DNA of 9,100 nt from Candidatus Krumholzibacteriia bacterium (lineage in GTDB: Bacteria; Krumholzibacteriota; Krumholzibacteriia; LZORAL124-64-63). A program made the position numbers and the translations under genes. Within the stretch, counting starts at the first letter, position 1; the number at the start of each line of letters is the position of its first letter. The stretch is from contig JALUJS010000390.1 in assembly GCA_027056825.1 (NCBI GenBank), positions 1 through 9,100 of the forward strand, read 5' to 3'. The notes beneath the pieces were generated by a model. It saw only the letters and a list, made by a program, of their open reading frames with translations. It did no database searches and was not told where the DNA came from. Positions 1 through 6,080 of this stretch are shown piece after piece.

Positions 1-549
1 AGCAAGCTCTCGGCCAGCGGCGACTGGCTGCAGACCGACTACGACGCGGACACCGACGCGACCACCGAGACCATGTCCGACGCCTACTTCAAGTACCCCC
101 AGGCGTTCCGGGCGGGCCTGACCTTCCTGCCCCGCACCGATCCGCGCACCGTGTTCACCATGGAACTGGAGTACCGCACCTGGAGCGACATGGAGGACTG
201 GCGCGTTCCCGGCGACGACAACCCGCAGCACCTGGAGGACACCACGGACGTGCGCATCGGCGTGCAGCACCTGTTCTACAACGGGATGACGGCCCGCTTC
301 GGGTTCCGCCACTTCGAGAGCTACCTGGACAAGGAGGCGAACAGCAGCGTGTTCTCCGCCGGCGTGGGCGCTCCCTTCGGCGGCGGCATGTTCTCCGCCT
401 CGCTGGAGCTGGCCAAGATCACCAGCATCCAGGGGCATCAGTTCCCTTACCCGACCAACTACTTCGGTGACAGTTTCGTCGTTGATCCCATGGCCCGGGT
501 GGAGGATACCCGGTTCCGCATCGGCGCCGGCTACAAGGTGGAGTTCTAG
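1..549 (+). CDS. Outer-membrane beta-barrel protein, C-terminal part (possibly OmpP1/FadL-like)
   Basis: The reading frame is open from base 1, so the 5' end lies outside the window; 182 residues are present before TAG at 547-549. The visible part shows repeated amphipathic strands of alternating polar and hydrophobic/aromatic residues (for example FTMELEYRTW, MTARFGFRHF, MFSASLELA, FRIGAGYKVEF) separated by Asp/Asn/Gly-rich loops. It ends in Phe, the usual BAM-recognised C-terminal residue of outer-membrane barrels. The PQAFRAGLTFLP segment followed by an acidic-aromatic strand resembles OmpP1/FadL-type transporters of hydrophobic compounds, but the diagnostic N-terminal plug is not in view, so only the barrel call is firm. 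The following nucleotidase gene starts at the stop codon, suggesting a shared transcript. The stop is followed in frame by two further stops (TAG TGA TGA). Confidence 0.75.
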   Translation, partial: SKLSASGDWLQTDYDADTDATTETMSDAYFKYPQAFRAGLTFLPRTDPRTVFTMELEYRTWSDMEDWRVPGDDNPQHLEDTTDVRIGVQHLFYNGMTARFGFRHFESYLDKEANSSVFSAGVGAPFGGGMFSASLELAKITSIQGHQFPYPTNYFGDSFVVDPMARVEDTRFRIGAGYKVEF

Positions 550-551
550 TG

Positions 552-2270
552 ATGACCAGGAAACTTGCCCTGCTGGGCCTGGGGTGCGTGCTGGCGGCGC
601 TGATCGCCGCGCCGGTGTCCGCCGGAGGCGGAAAGACCGACGACGGCGTCATGCGCCTGCACCTGATCTGGACCAACGACGTGCACGGCCACATCGTGCC
701 CGAGCCGGCCCGCTTCATGAACCCGGCCTTCCCGCCGCCGCTGGGCGGGGGATATTCCGCGGCCACCTACATCCAGGAGATCCGGCGCCAGGCCGAGAAG
801 AACGGCGAGCCGGTCCTGCTGATGGACGTGGGCGACATCTTCCAGGGCACGCCCATCGGGAACAAGACCCAGGGCGAGGCCGTGGTGCAGTACTTCAACG
901 CCATGGGCTACAAGCTCGTGGTGCCCGGGAACCACGACTTCGACAAGGGCCGCAAGAATACCGAGCGGCTGGCCCGCATGTCGGACTGCCCCTGGCTGAG
1001 CGCCAACATCATCGAAAAGAGCACGGGCAGGATTCCCGACTGGCTCACTCCCACCATGATGCTGGACTTCCAGGGGATCAAGATCGGCGTGATCGGCATC
1101 ACCACGCCCAGCACGGCGGTGATGTCGTTCCCCGAGAACATCAAGGGCCTGGAGTTCGAGCCCATGCCCCCGGTCATCGAGAAGTACCGGGACCAGCTCA
1201 AGGCCCAGGGCGCCGACCTGATCCTGCTGGCCATCCACGAGGGGTTGCCCTACGACCCCAAGAAGGGTTGGGAGCGCATCGCCGGCCGCACCGAGACCGA
1301 GACCGCCCAGGAGCAGCAGGGCACCTACGGGAGCAACTATTCCCACGGCGGCATGAACCTCATGGAACTGGTCAACACGGTGGCGGGCATCGACATCGCC
1401 GTGGGCGGCCACACCCACCGCGGCTACTACGATCCCTGGATCGACCCGGTGCACCACACCATGTGCTTCGAGACCTTCGGCAACGGCTCGAGCGTGGGGC
1501 ACGTCATCCTGAAGATCGACCGTCGGACCCGGGAGCTGATCGGGTACGAGCGCGCCGACAGCCGCGGCACCCTCATCACGCTCTTCGAGGACGAGATCTG
1601 GCCCGACGAGAAGATCGAGAAGGTCCTCAAGCCCTACCGCGACGAGGCGGAGGCCGAGATGGGCAGGGTCGTGGGCTCCACCAAGGTGGCCCTGGGCCGC
1701 GGCGGGCCGGGAGCCAACCTCGTGGGCAACCTGGTCACCGACGCCATGCGCGAGTACTTCGACGCCGACTTCAGCTTCCAGAACCTCGGCGGCCTGCGCG
1801 CCGACCTGCCCGCGGGCGATCTGACCTCGCGCGACATCTTCAGCGTGCTGCCCTTCGGCAACGAGCTGGTGGTGGTGGAGATGGACGGCCGCATGCTGCG
1901 GCGCGTCCTGGAACGCAAGGTCGCCGGCCGCAGCGGCGGCATCTGCGTCTCGGGCGTGGAATGGGCCTTCGACAAGACCCGGCCCGACTACGACCGCGGC
2001 GTCAAGCTGCTCATCGGGGGCGAACCCTGGGATCCGGATCGCGTGTACAAGGTGGTGTGCACGAACTTCCTCATGGAGGGCAACAGCGGCCTGGACTTCC
2101 TGACCAGCGTGCCGGCCGACAAGATCACCCCGACCCAGATCACCACCCAGGAGGCGGTGGAGCACTACCTGAAGCTGCACTCGCCGGTGCGGCCGCGGGT
2201 GGACGACCGCTGGGTGGAGGTCACGGGGGTGCCGCAGGCCCCGTACCTGGCCAAGCCGTATATGCCATGA
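552..2270 (+). CDS. Secreted 5'-nucleotidase / UDP-sugar hydrolase family metallophosphatase
   Basis: Predicted 572-aa exported enzyme of the UshA/CpdB/5'-nucleotidase family, which removes phosphate from nucleotides or related esters in the periplasm. The N-terminus is a Sec signal (MTRK, then a long hydrophobic run, cleavage probably after PVSA, about residue 24). The two-metal calcineurin-like domain has all its motifs: TNDVHGH (about 41-47), DVGD (92-95), PGNHD (125-129), the His of LAIHEG (229) and GGHTH (285-289). The C-terminal nucleotide-binding domain begins near residue 370 and shows NLVTDAM, FQNLGGLRADLPAG and RDIFSVLPFGNELV. Length is about that of UshA. ATG 552 is preferred because AAGGTGGAG (535-543) sits 8 nt upstream; GTG 549, overlapping the previous stop, is an alternative one codon longer. 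Substrate cannot be told from sequence; SoxB belongs to the same superfamily, but no sox neighbours are present. Confidence 0.9.
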   Translation: MTRKLALLGLGCVLAALIAAPVSAGGGKTDDGVMRLHLIWTNDVHGHIVPEPARFMNPAFPPPLGGGYSAATYIQEIRRQAEKNGEPVLLMDVGDIFQGTPIGNKTQGEAVVQYFNAMGYKLVVPGNHDFDKGRKNTERLARMSDCPWLSANIIEKSTGRIPDWLTPTMMLDFQGIKIGVIGITTPSTAVMSFPENIKGLEFEPMPPVIEKYRDQLKAQGADLILLAIHEGLPYDPKKGWERIAGRTETETAQEQQGTYGSNYSHGGMNLMELVNTVAGIDIAVGGHTHRGYYDPWIDPVHHTMCFETFGNGSSVGHVILKIDRRTRELIGYERADSRGTLITLFEDEIWPDEKIEKVLKPYRDEAEAEMGRVVGSTKVALGRGGPGANLVGNLVTDAMREYFDADFSFQNLGGLRADLPAGDLTSRDIFSVLPFGNELVVVEMDGRMLRRVLERKVAGRSGGICVSGVEWAFDKTRPDYDRGVKLLIGGEPWDPDRVYKVVCTNFLMEGNSGLDFLTSVPADKITPTQITTQEAVEHYLKLHSPVRPRVDDRWVEVTGVPQAPYLAKPYMP

Positions 2271-2324
2271 TGTAAGACTGTTTGCAAAATAGTGCAATAC
2301 TGGCACTTACCAGACATTTTCCTC

Positions 2325-2370
2325 AAGCCCGTCCCGTTGCGACCGATCATGGTCCCGGGACGGGCTTTAT
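2325..2370 (+). terminator. Hairpin after the nucleotidase gene, probable intrinsic terminator
   Basis: AAGCCCGTCCCG (2325-2336) and CGGGACGGGCTT (2356-2367) are perfect 12-bp inverted repeats. The 19-nt apical segment can add a further GACC/GGTC pairing (2341-2344 with 2351-2354). The stem is followed by a short T-rich stretch (TTTATT), which is weaker than a classical U-tract. It lies 55 nt after the nucleotidase stop, where a terminator is expected. If a promoter for the Clp gene lies upstream of it, the hairpin would instead act as a leader or attenuator. Confidence 0.7.
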
Positions 2371-2432
2371 TGATCACGGCGTCCCCTCGGACAGGGAAGT
2401 CCCCGCACAGCGTCGCAGAGGCGCTCAACGAC

Positions 2433-2439
2433 AAGGCGG
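2433..2439 (+). promoter_or_regulatory. Ribosome binding site that decides the Clp ATPase start
   Basis: AAGGCGG lies 8 nt before GTG 2448, the codon just ahead of the first residues that look like Clp (VKTLRKDIRNEQL). No comparable site precedes the upstream in-frame starts GTG 2292 or ATG 2349, and those would place the hairpin at 2325-2367 inside the coding region. Confidence 0.55.
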
Positions 2440-2447
2440 TCGACAAC

Positions 2448-3692
2448 GTGAAGACTCTGCGTAAGGATATCCGCAACGAACAACTCACCCGGTTCTCCTC
2501 CCACATGAACAAGATCGTCGTCGGCCAGCCGCGGGCCATCGACAAGCTGACCGACAGCTTCAGCCGCCTGATCGCCGGGGTGCACGACCCGGAGCGCCCC
2601 CTGCTGACAATGATGTTCATGGGGCCGACGGGCGTGGGCAAGACCGAGACGGTCCGCGCCCTGGCCGAGACCATCTTCGGCAGCAAGCGGGCGTTCACGC
2701 GGGTCAACTGCCAGGAGTACTCCGCGCACTACAACATCTCCAAGCTGCTGGGCTCGCCCCCGGGCTACGTGGGCGGTGAGATCCGACCGCTGCTGGCCCA
2801 GGAGAACCTCGACCGGCACCACAAGAAGGCGCTGGAGATGCAGACGGGCATGGTCAGCGAGGCCGGCAGCAAACTGAACCGCCTGTTCCCGCCCGAATCC
2901 GAGCGCTACCTGAACATCGTGCTGTTCGACGAGATCGAGAAGGCGCACCCCAAGCTGTGGAACCTCCTGCTGGGCATCCTCGAGGACGGCACCGTGGTGC
3001 TGGGCAACAACGAGGAGGTGGACTTCCGCCAGTCCATCATCATCCTGACCACCAACGTGGGCAGCGAGGCCATGGGCGCGCACCTGTCCCAGTCCAACAT
3101 CGGATTCTCCACCGGGACCGACAGCGAGCGCATGAACCGCGACATCGAGGACGCCGCCCTGCGCGCGGCCAAGAAGGTCTTCCCCTTCGAGTTCCTCAAC
3201 CGCTTCGACGACATCATCACCTACCACACTTTGGAGGAGGAGCACCTCTACGAGATCCTGGACATCCTCATCGGCCAGGTGCATCAGCGGTCGCTGATGT
3301 GCGCCGAGCCCTTCCTGCTGGAGATCACCGACGAGGCCAAGGCGCTCCTGGTCGAATCCGGCCGGGATGTCCAGTACGGCGCGCGGCCCCTGAAGCGCGT
3401 GGTGGAAAAGGAGATCGTCACGCCCATCTCCCACTACATCTGCTCCGAGCAGATCCGCAAGGGCGACCTGATCACCGTGGACGTGGAGGCCGGGAGCGGT
3501 GAGCTGGTGTTCCGCAAGGAGACCGGCGTGACCAGCTGGGAGGAACTGGAGAGCCTCGGCCCCTTCGTCGAGGACCAGTGGGCCAAGGACGACCTGGGCG
3601 TCAAGGACGACGGCGGGGAGAAGAAGGAACTGGTCGAGGAGATCACCCAGGTGGTGGCCACGGCCGGTTGCATGACCGGGGCCGACGACTAA
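2448..3692 (+). CDS. Stand-alone Clp/Hsp100 AAA+ ATPase (single D2-type module)
   Basis: A 414-aa AAA+ unfoldase resembling only the second ATPase module of ClpA/ClpB/ClpC; there is no Clp N-domain, no D1 ring, no M-domain and no ClpX zinc finger. Visible motifs are Walker A GPTGVGKTE (59-67), pore loop GSPPGYVG (102-109), Walker B VLFDEIEKAHP (158-168), sensor 1 TTN (201-203), Arg finger in FLNRFDD (R252) and sensor 2 GARPLKR (R313), then the D2 small domain to about 350. IGF (218-220) lies between sensor 1 and the Arg finger, the place of the ClpP-binding loop in ClpA/ClpC, so pairing with a peptidase is inferred; no peptidase gene is in view. About 47 residues separate GYVG from Walker B, against about 17 in ClpB. 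The tail from 360 on is acidic and not recognised. The frame extends upstream to GTG 2292, but that stretch holds the terminator-like hairpin. Confidence 0.88.
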   Translation: MKTLRKDIRNEQLTRFSSHMNKIVVGQPRAIDKLTDSFSRLIAGVHDPERPLLTMMFMGPTGVGKTETVRALAETIFGSKRAFTRVNCQEYSAHYNISKLLGSPPGYVGGEIRPLLAQENLDRHHKKALEMQTGMVSEAGSKLNRLFPPESERYLNIVLFDEIEKAHPKLWNLLLGILEDGTVVLGNNEEVDFRQSIIILTTNVGSEAMGAHLSQSNIGFSTGTDSERMNRDIEDAALRAAKKVFPFEFLNRFDDIITYHTLEEEHLYEILDILIGQVHQRSLMCAEPFLLEITDEAKALLVESGRDVQYGARPLKRVVEKEIVTPISHYICSEQIRKGDLITVDVEAGSGELVFRKETGVTSWEELESLGPFVEDQWAKDDLGVKDDGGEKKELVEEITQVVATAGCMTGADD

Positions 3693-3732
3693 CCCGGATC
3701 AATCCGGCCGGCCGGCGGCCGGCCACGGGACG

Positions 3733-3769
3733 AAAAAAGCCGCGGGCGGTCTGCCGTCCGCGGCTTCTT
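3733..3769. terminator. Bidirectional intrinsic terminator between convergent genes
   Basis: AAGCCGCGG (3737-3745) pairs with CCGCGGCTT (3758-3766). An inner G-T wobble and CGG/CCG extend the stem to 13 pairs around a TCTG tetraloop. The A run at 3733-3738 becomes a U-tract for minus-strand transcripts from the EIIA/zinc-ribbon operon, a textbook intrinsic terminator. For the plus-strand Clp transcript the stem is followed by a shorter TTCTT. It sits midway between the Clp stop and the zinc-ribbon stop. Confidence 0.88.
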
Positions 3770-3785
3770 GGCCCAGGGGCGCGGG

Positions 3786-4124
3786 CTAGGGCCAGTACAG
3801 GATGCGACCGCAGCTTTCGCAGCGCTGCAGCCGGCCCGCGTTGGTCTTGCTGACGAACGAGGTGGGGATCTGGGCGAAGCATCCGGTGCAGGAGTTCCCG
3901 ATCACCGGCACCACGGCCCGGCCGAACTTCTTCGTCAGGCGCCGGAACTGGCCCATGAGCTGGGGATCGATCTTCGCCTCCAGTTCCGCCTGGGCCTCCT
4001 TCAGCTTCTCCAACCCTTCGGTCTTGAAGCCCATGTCCTCGAGTTCGGAGCCCTGCTCCTCGATTTCCCTGATCATACCCATCATGTCCTGCAGGGCGAC
4101 CAGCAATTGCAGTTGCGGATGCAT
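3786..4124 (-). CDS. Short C4-type zinc-ribbon protein with N-terminal coiled coil
   Basis: A 112-aa protein. Residues about 10-70 are rich in Glu/Lys/Leu with heptad-like spacing (IREIEEQGSELEDM, LKEAQAELEAKI), indicating helix or coiled coil. The C-terminal third is a zinc ribbon with CTGC (79-82) and CESC (102-105) followed by GRILYWP. The CxxC, about 20 residues, CExCGRILY pattern is the signature of the C4 zinc-ribbon family represented by HP0958 and CT398 (Pfam zf-RING_7). Those relatives are about 240 aa with a long helical hairpin, so this one keeps the ribbon but has a much shortened coil. The family binds nucleic acid or protein partners; the exact role here is unknown. ATG 4124 follows the EIIA stop by 2 nt, and AAGGGGG (4132-4138, read on the minus strand) serves as RBS, so the two genes are very probably translationally coupled. 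Confidence 0.82.
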   Translation of the reverse strand: MHPQLQLLVALQDMMGMIREIEEQGSELEDMGFKTEGLEKLKEAQAELEAKIDPQLMGQFRRLTKKFGRAVVPVIGNSCTGCFAQIPTSFVSKTNAGRLQRCESCGRILYWP

Positions 4125-4126
4125 GG

Positions 4127-4588
4127 CTATTCCCCCTTGAGGGCCGCGCAGAAGGCCTCGTAGTTGTCGGCGGCCATGAGCTTCTCGCGCAGGCCGGCGT
4201 CCTGGATGGTGTCGATGAGGGTGGCCAGGGACTTGATGTACTGGTGACCCATGTCCTGCGGGGGGGCGACGAGCACGAAGAACAGGTGCGTGGGTTCGCC
4301 GTCCTCCGAGTCGAAATCGACGCCGGCGGTGGACCGGGCCAGCAGGATCTTCAGCTCCTGCACGGCGAGGGTGCGTCCGTGGGGGAAGGCCACGCCGGGA
4401 CCCACGGCCGTGCTGCCCAGTTCCTCGCGGCTCTGGAGCATCTGCAGGATGGTGTCGGGATTCTTCAGGTTGATGCCGGAGGCGAGCCCCGCAACGAGTT
4501 CCTTGAGGGCTGAAGTCTTGTCGGTGGCCTGGAGATCGGGAAGGAAGAGGTCGGAAGAGGTGTGCTTGAGAACCTCGGCAATGTCCAT
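4127..4588 (-). CDS. PTS EIIA domain protein (PtsN / fructose EIIA type)
   Basis: A 153-aa single-domain protein that matches the EIIA-2 fold throughout. It has an early helix with DKTSALKELV, then TILQMLQSREELGSTAVGPGVAFPHGRT, in which His70 is the expected phosphorylated residue, and the core HLFFVLVAPPQDMGHQYIKSLATL. EIIA proteins accept phosphate from HPr or NPr. With no EIIB or EIIC beside it, a PtsN-like regulatory role is more likely than sugar transport, though this is inferred from context only. The start ATG 4588 has a modest GGCGG-like site upstream. It is the first gene of a two-gene minus-strand operon with the zinc-ribbon protein and is divergent from rsgA. In many proteobacteria ptsN sits by rpoN and hpf; neither is here. 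Confidence 0.9.
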   Translation of the reverse strand: MDIAEVLKHTSSDLFLPDLQATDKTSALKELVAGLASGINLKNPDTILQMLQSREELGSTAVGPGVAFPHGRTLAVQELKILLARSTAGVDFDSEDGEPTHLFFVLVAPPQDMGHQYIKSLATLIDTIQDAGLREKLMAADNYEAFCAALKGE

Positions 4589-4738
4589 GAGAACTGCACC
4601 GCCTTGAGAACAAAGGGGAAATGTGCCAGACTACCGGAAACTTAAACCAAGACCGGATGGGAAACAAGCCGCAAAGGCCGTTTTTCGGCCCGGTTCGCAC
4701 CGTGGCCCCGCGGCCGGGAGCTTCGCGACAGGAGGATC
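4589..4738. promoter_or_regulatory. Divergent intergenic region between the EIIA operon and rsgA
   Basis: These 150 bp must hold promoters for both directions if the genes are not read from further away. On the minus strand TTGTTT, 17 nt and TAAGTT can be picked out but match the consensus poorly. A small dyad GGCCG-TTTTT-CGGCC occupies 4676-4690. The rsgA Shine-Dalgarno AGGAGG is at 4730-4735. No promoter can be called with confidence. Confidence 0.3.
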
Positions 4739-5716
4739 ATGACCGACACCGACAGCCGACCCGTGGGAATTGTCATGCGCACCGGCGGCGGGCGCTGCTT
4801 CGTGGCCCACGAAGACCGCGTGTGGAACTGCCAGTTGCGCGGCCGGCTCAAGCAGGGCAGGCGCCGCACCCAGACCGTGGTGGCGGCCGGCGACCGGGTG
4901 ATTCTCGGGGAGCTGCAACCCGGGCTCGACCCGCCCCAGGCGGTGGTCGAGGAGGTCCTGCCGCGCCGGTCGAAGATCTCGCGCATGGCCGCGCGCCGCA
5001 GCGGCGGCCACATTGAACAGGTCCTGGTGGCCAACCTGGACCAGGTCGTGGTGGTCCAGTCGCTGGCCGAACCGGCTCCCCAGGCGGGTTTCGTGGACCG
5101 GCTGCTGGTGGCCGCCGAGCGTTTCGCCATCGACGGCCTGCTGGTGCTCAACAAGATCGACCTGGCGGGCGCCCGGCCCGCGGATACGGATTGGGATTAC
5201 TACGCGGGCCTGGGCTACGGCGTGCTGCGCACCAGCGCGGCCACGGGAGAGGGCGTGGACGGGCTTCGGGACCGCCTGACCGGCCGGACCTCGGTGCTGA
5301 TGGGCGCTTCGGGCACCGGCAAGAGCAGTCTGCTGAACGCCATCGATCCGGAGCTGGCCCTGCGCGTGGGCGAGGTGACGGCCAAGACCGGCCTGGGCCG
5401 GCACACCACCACCAGCACCGAACTCTTTCCCCTGCCGGGCGGAGGCTACATCGCCGATTCCCCCGGCCTGCGGGGGTTCGATCCCTGGGACGTTGATCCG
5501 GACCGGGTGCGGGACTATTTTCCGGACTTCACCGAGGGCGCGGCCGAGTGCCGCTTCCGCACCTGCCGACACCTCGAGGAGCCCCAGTGCGGGGTGCGGC
5601 GGCTGGTGGACGCGGGGGTCATCCCGGCGTGGAGGTACGAGGCTTACCGGACGTTGGTGCGGGATCTCGAGGAACGGCGACAGCTGCTGCGGAAACGGGG
5701 AGGTCCGCAGGTCTGA
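4739..5716 (+). CDS. rsgA: Ribosome small-subunit-dependent GTPase RsgA
   Basis: A 325-aa circularly permuted GTPase that helps late 30S subunit maturation. An N-terminal OB-fold region spans roughly residues 7-80 (GIVMRTGGGRCFV, VVAAGDRVILGEL). G motifs occur in permuted order: NKID (138-141, G4), TSAATGEGVDGL (165-176, G5 region), GASGTGKSSLLNAI (189-202, G1/P-loop), RHTTT (221-225, G2) and DSPGLRGF (240-247, G3). The C-terminal zinc-binding domain has Cys271, Cys276, His278 and Cys284 in CRFRTCRHLEEPQCGV. Length is within the family norm. The start ATG 4739 has AGGAGG only 3 nt upstream, a slightly tight spacing. Its last 98 bp overlap the convergent small membrane-protein ORF. Confidence 0.96.
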   Translation: MTDTDSRPVGIVMRTGGGRCFVAHEDRVWNCQLRGRLKQGRRRTQTVVAAGDRVILGELQPGLDPPQAVVEEVLPRRSKISRMAARRSGGHIEQVLVANLDQVVVVQSLAEPAPQAGFVDRLLVAAERFAIDGLLVLNKIDLAGARPADTDWDYYAGLGYGVLRTSAATGEGVDGLRDRLTGRTSVLMGASGTGKSSLLNAIDPELALRVGEVTAKTGLGRHTTTSTELFPLPGGGYIADSPGLRGFDPWDVDPDRVRDYFPDFTEGAAECRFRTCRHLEEPQCGVRRLVDAGVIPAWRYEAYRTLVRDLEERRQLLRKRGGPQV

Positions 5717-5993
5717 AGATGCGGCCCGGCCGGCGCGCGGTGGCCGGTACCAGGCCGATCATCATCCCGTAGTAGAGCCAGGCTTCCCGGCCCTCGTGCA
5801 GGAGCTTGTCCACGGGAAAGATGTGGGTGGGTCGCCGCCAGGCCACCAGGTGCTCCACCTGCTGCGTTTCGCGCCAACCCGGCAAGGGTTGCCCCAGCAG
5901 GCGGGGCGATTTTGCCGTCAGCTCGTAGCCCCCCAGGGTGGCCATGGCCACGGTTCCCAGGACAAGGGCGATTTCCAGCAGTTTCTGGCGCAT
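5619..5993 (-). CDS. Unrecognised small protein with one N-terminal TM segment
   Basis: A 124-aa ORF, family not recognised. It begins MRQK followed by a hydrophobic segment of about 18 residues (LLEIALVLGTVAMATLGG), which fits a signal anchor. The rest is soluble, with Trp- and Arg-rich stretches (WRETQQVEHLVAWRRP, REAWLYYGMMIGLVPA). Start ATG 5993 is supported by GGGAG about 7 nt upstream on the minus strand. Codon use is GC3-rich for roughly the first 90 codons. It becomes irregular (GCA, GCT, GTT, CCT, CGA) in the last 35 or so, exactly where the ORF runs over the 3' end of rsgA, so the tail may be a chance extension of an originally shorter protein. The gene is divergent from the GT9 gene. 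The same frame stays open further upstream to 7010, but that is a shadow of the GT9 gene. Confidence 0.6.
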   Translation of the reverse strand: MRQKLLEIALVLGTVAMATLGGYELTAKSPRLLGQPLPGWRETQQVEHLVAWRRPTHIFPVDKLLHEGREAWLYYGMMIGLVPATARRPGRIFRPADLPVSAAAVAVPRDPAPTSGKPRTSTPG

Positions 5994-6048
5994 GGGACGC
6001 TCCCGGCTTGAAGGTGCGCCGGGAAAACCGCAAGGCCCGTGCCAGGGG

Positions 6049-6065
6049 CCGGGCCGCCGGCCCGG
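6049..6065. repeat. Short inverted repeat ahead of the GT9 start
   Basis: CCGGGCC, three bases and GGCCCGG form a perfect 7-bp dyad that ends next to the purine-rich GGAGGCAGGAG preceding ATG 6081. It could partly mask the ribosome binding region or be an operator in the 87-bp divergent gap. In DNA this GC-rich it may also be chance. Confidence 0.35.
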
Positions 6066-6080
6066 AGGCAGGAGACAACC

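Noticed and set aside
467..2275. Long plus-strand frame of about 600 codons overlapping the nucleotidase gene, and a similar minus-strand one at 546-2306
   Set aside because: Arg/Pro/Gly/His-rich, low-complexity translations with no domain motifs; typical shadow frames of a GC-rich gene. The in-phase nucleotidase frame has all family motifs.
2301..2318. TGGCAC resembling the -24 element of a sigma54 promoter
   Set aside because: The -12 TTGC element is missing at the required spacing (AGACA is found instead).
2367..3434. Minus-strand frame of 355 codons opposite the Clp gene
   Set aside because: His/Val/Leu/Gln-biased antisense shadow with no motif, while the plus strand encodes a complete AAA+ ATPase.
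3704..3724. Run of overlapping GGCC/CCGG palindromes after the Clp gene
   Set aside because: Simple GC-rich self-complementary sequence next to a much better terminator; no sign of a site-specific element.
4676..4690. GGCCG-TTTTT-CGGCC dyad as a terminator between divergent genes
   Set aside because: Only a 5-bp stem, with the T run in the loop and no U-tract after it; no gene ends there.
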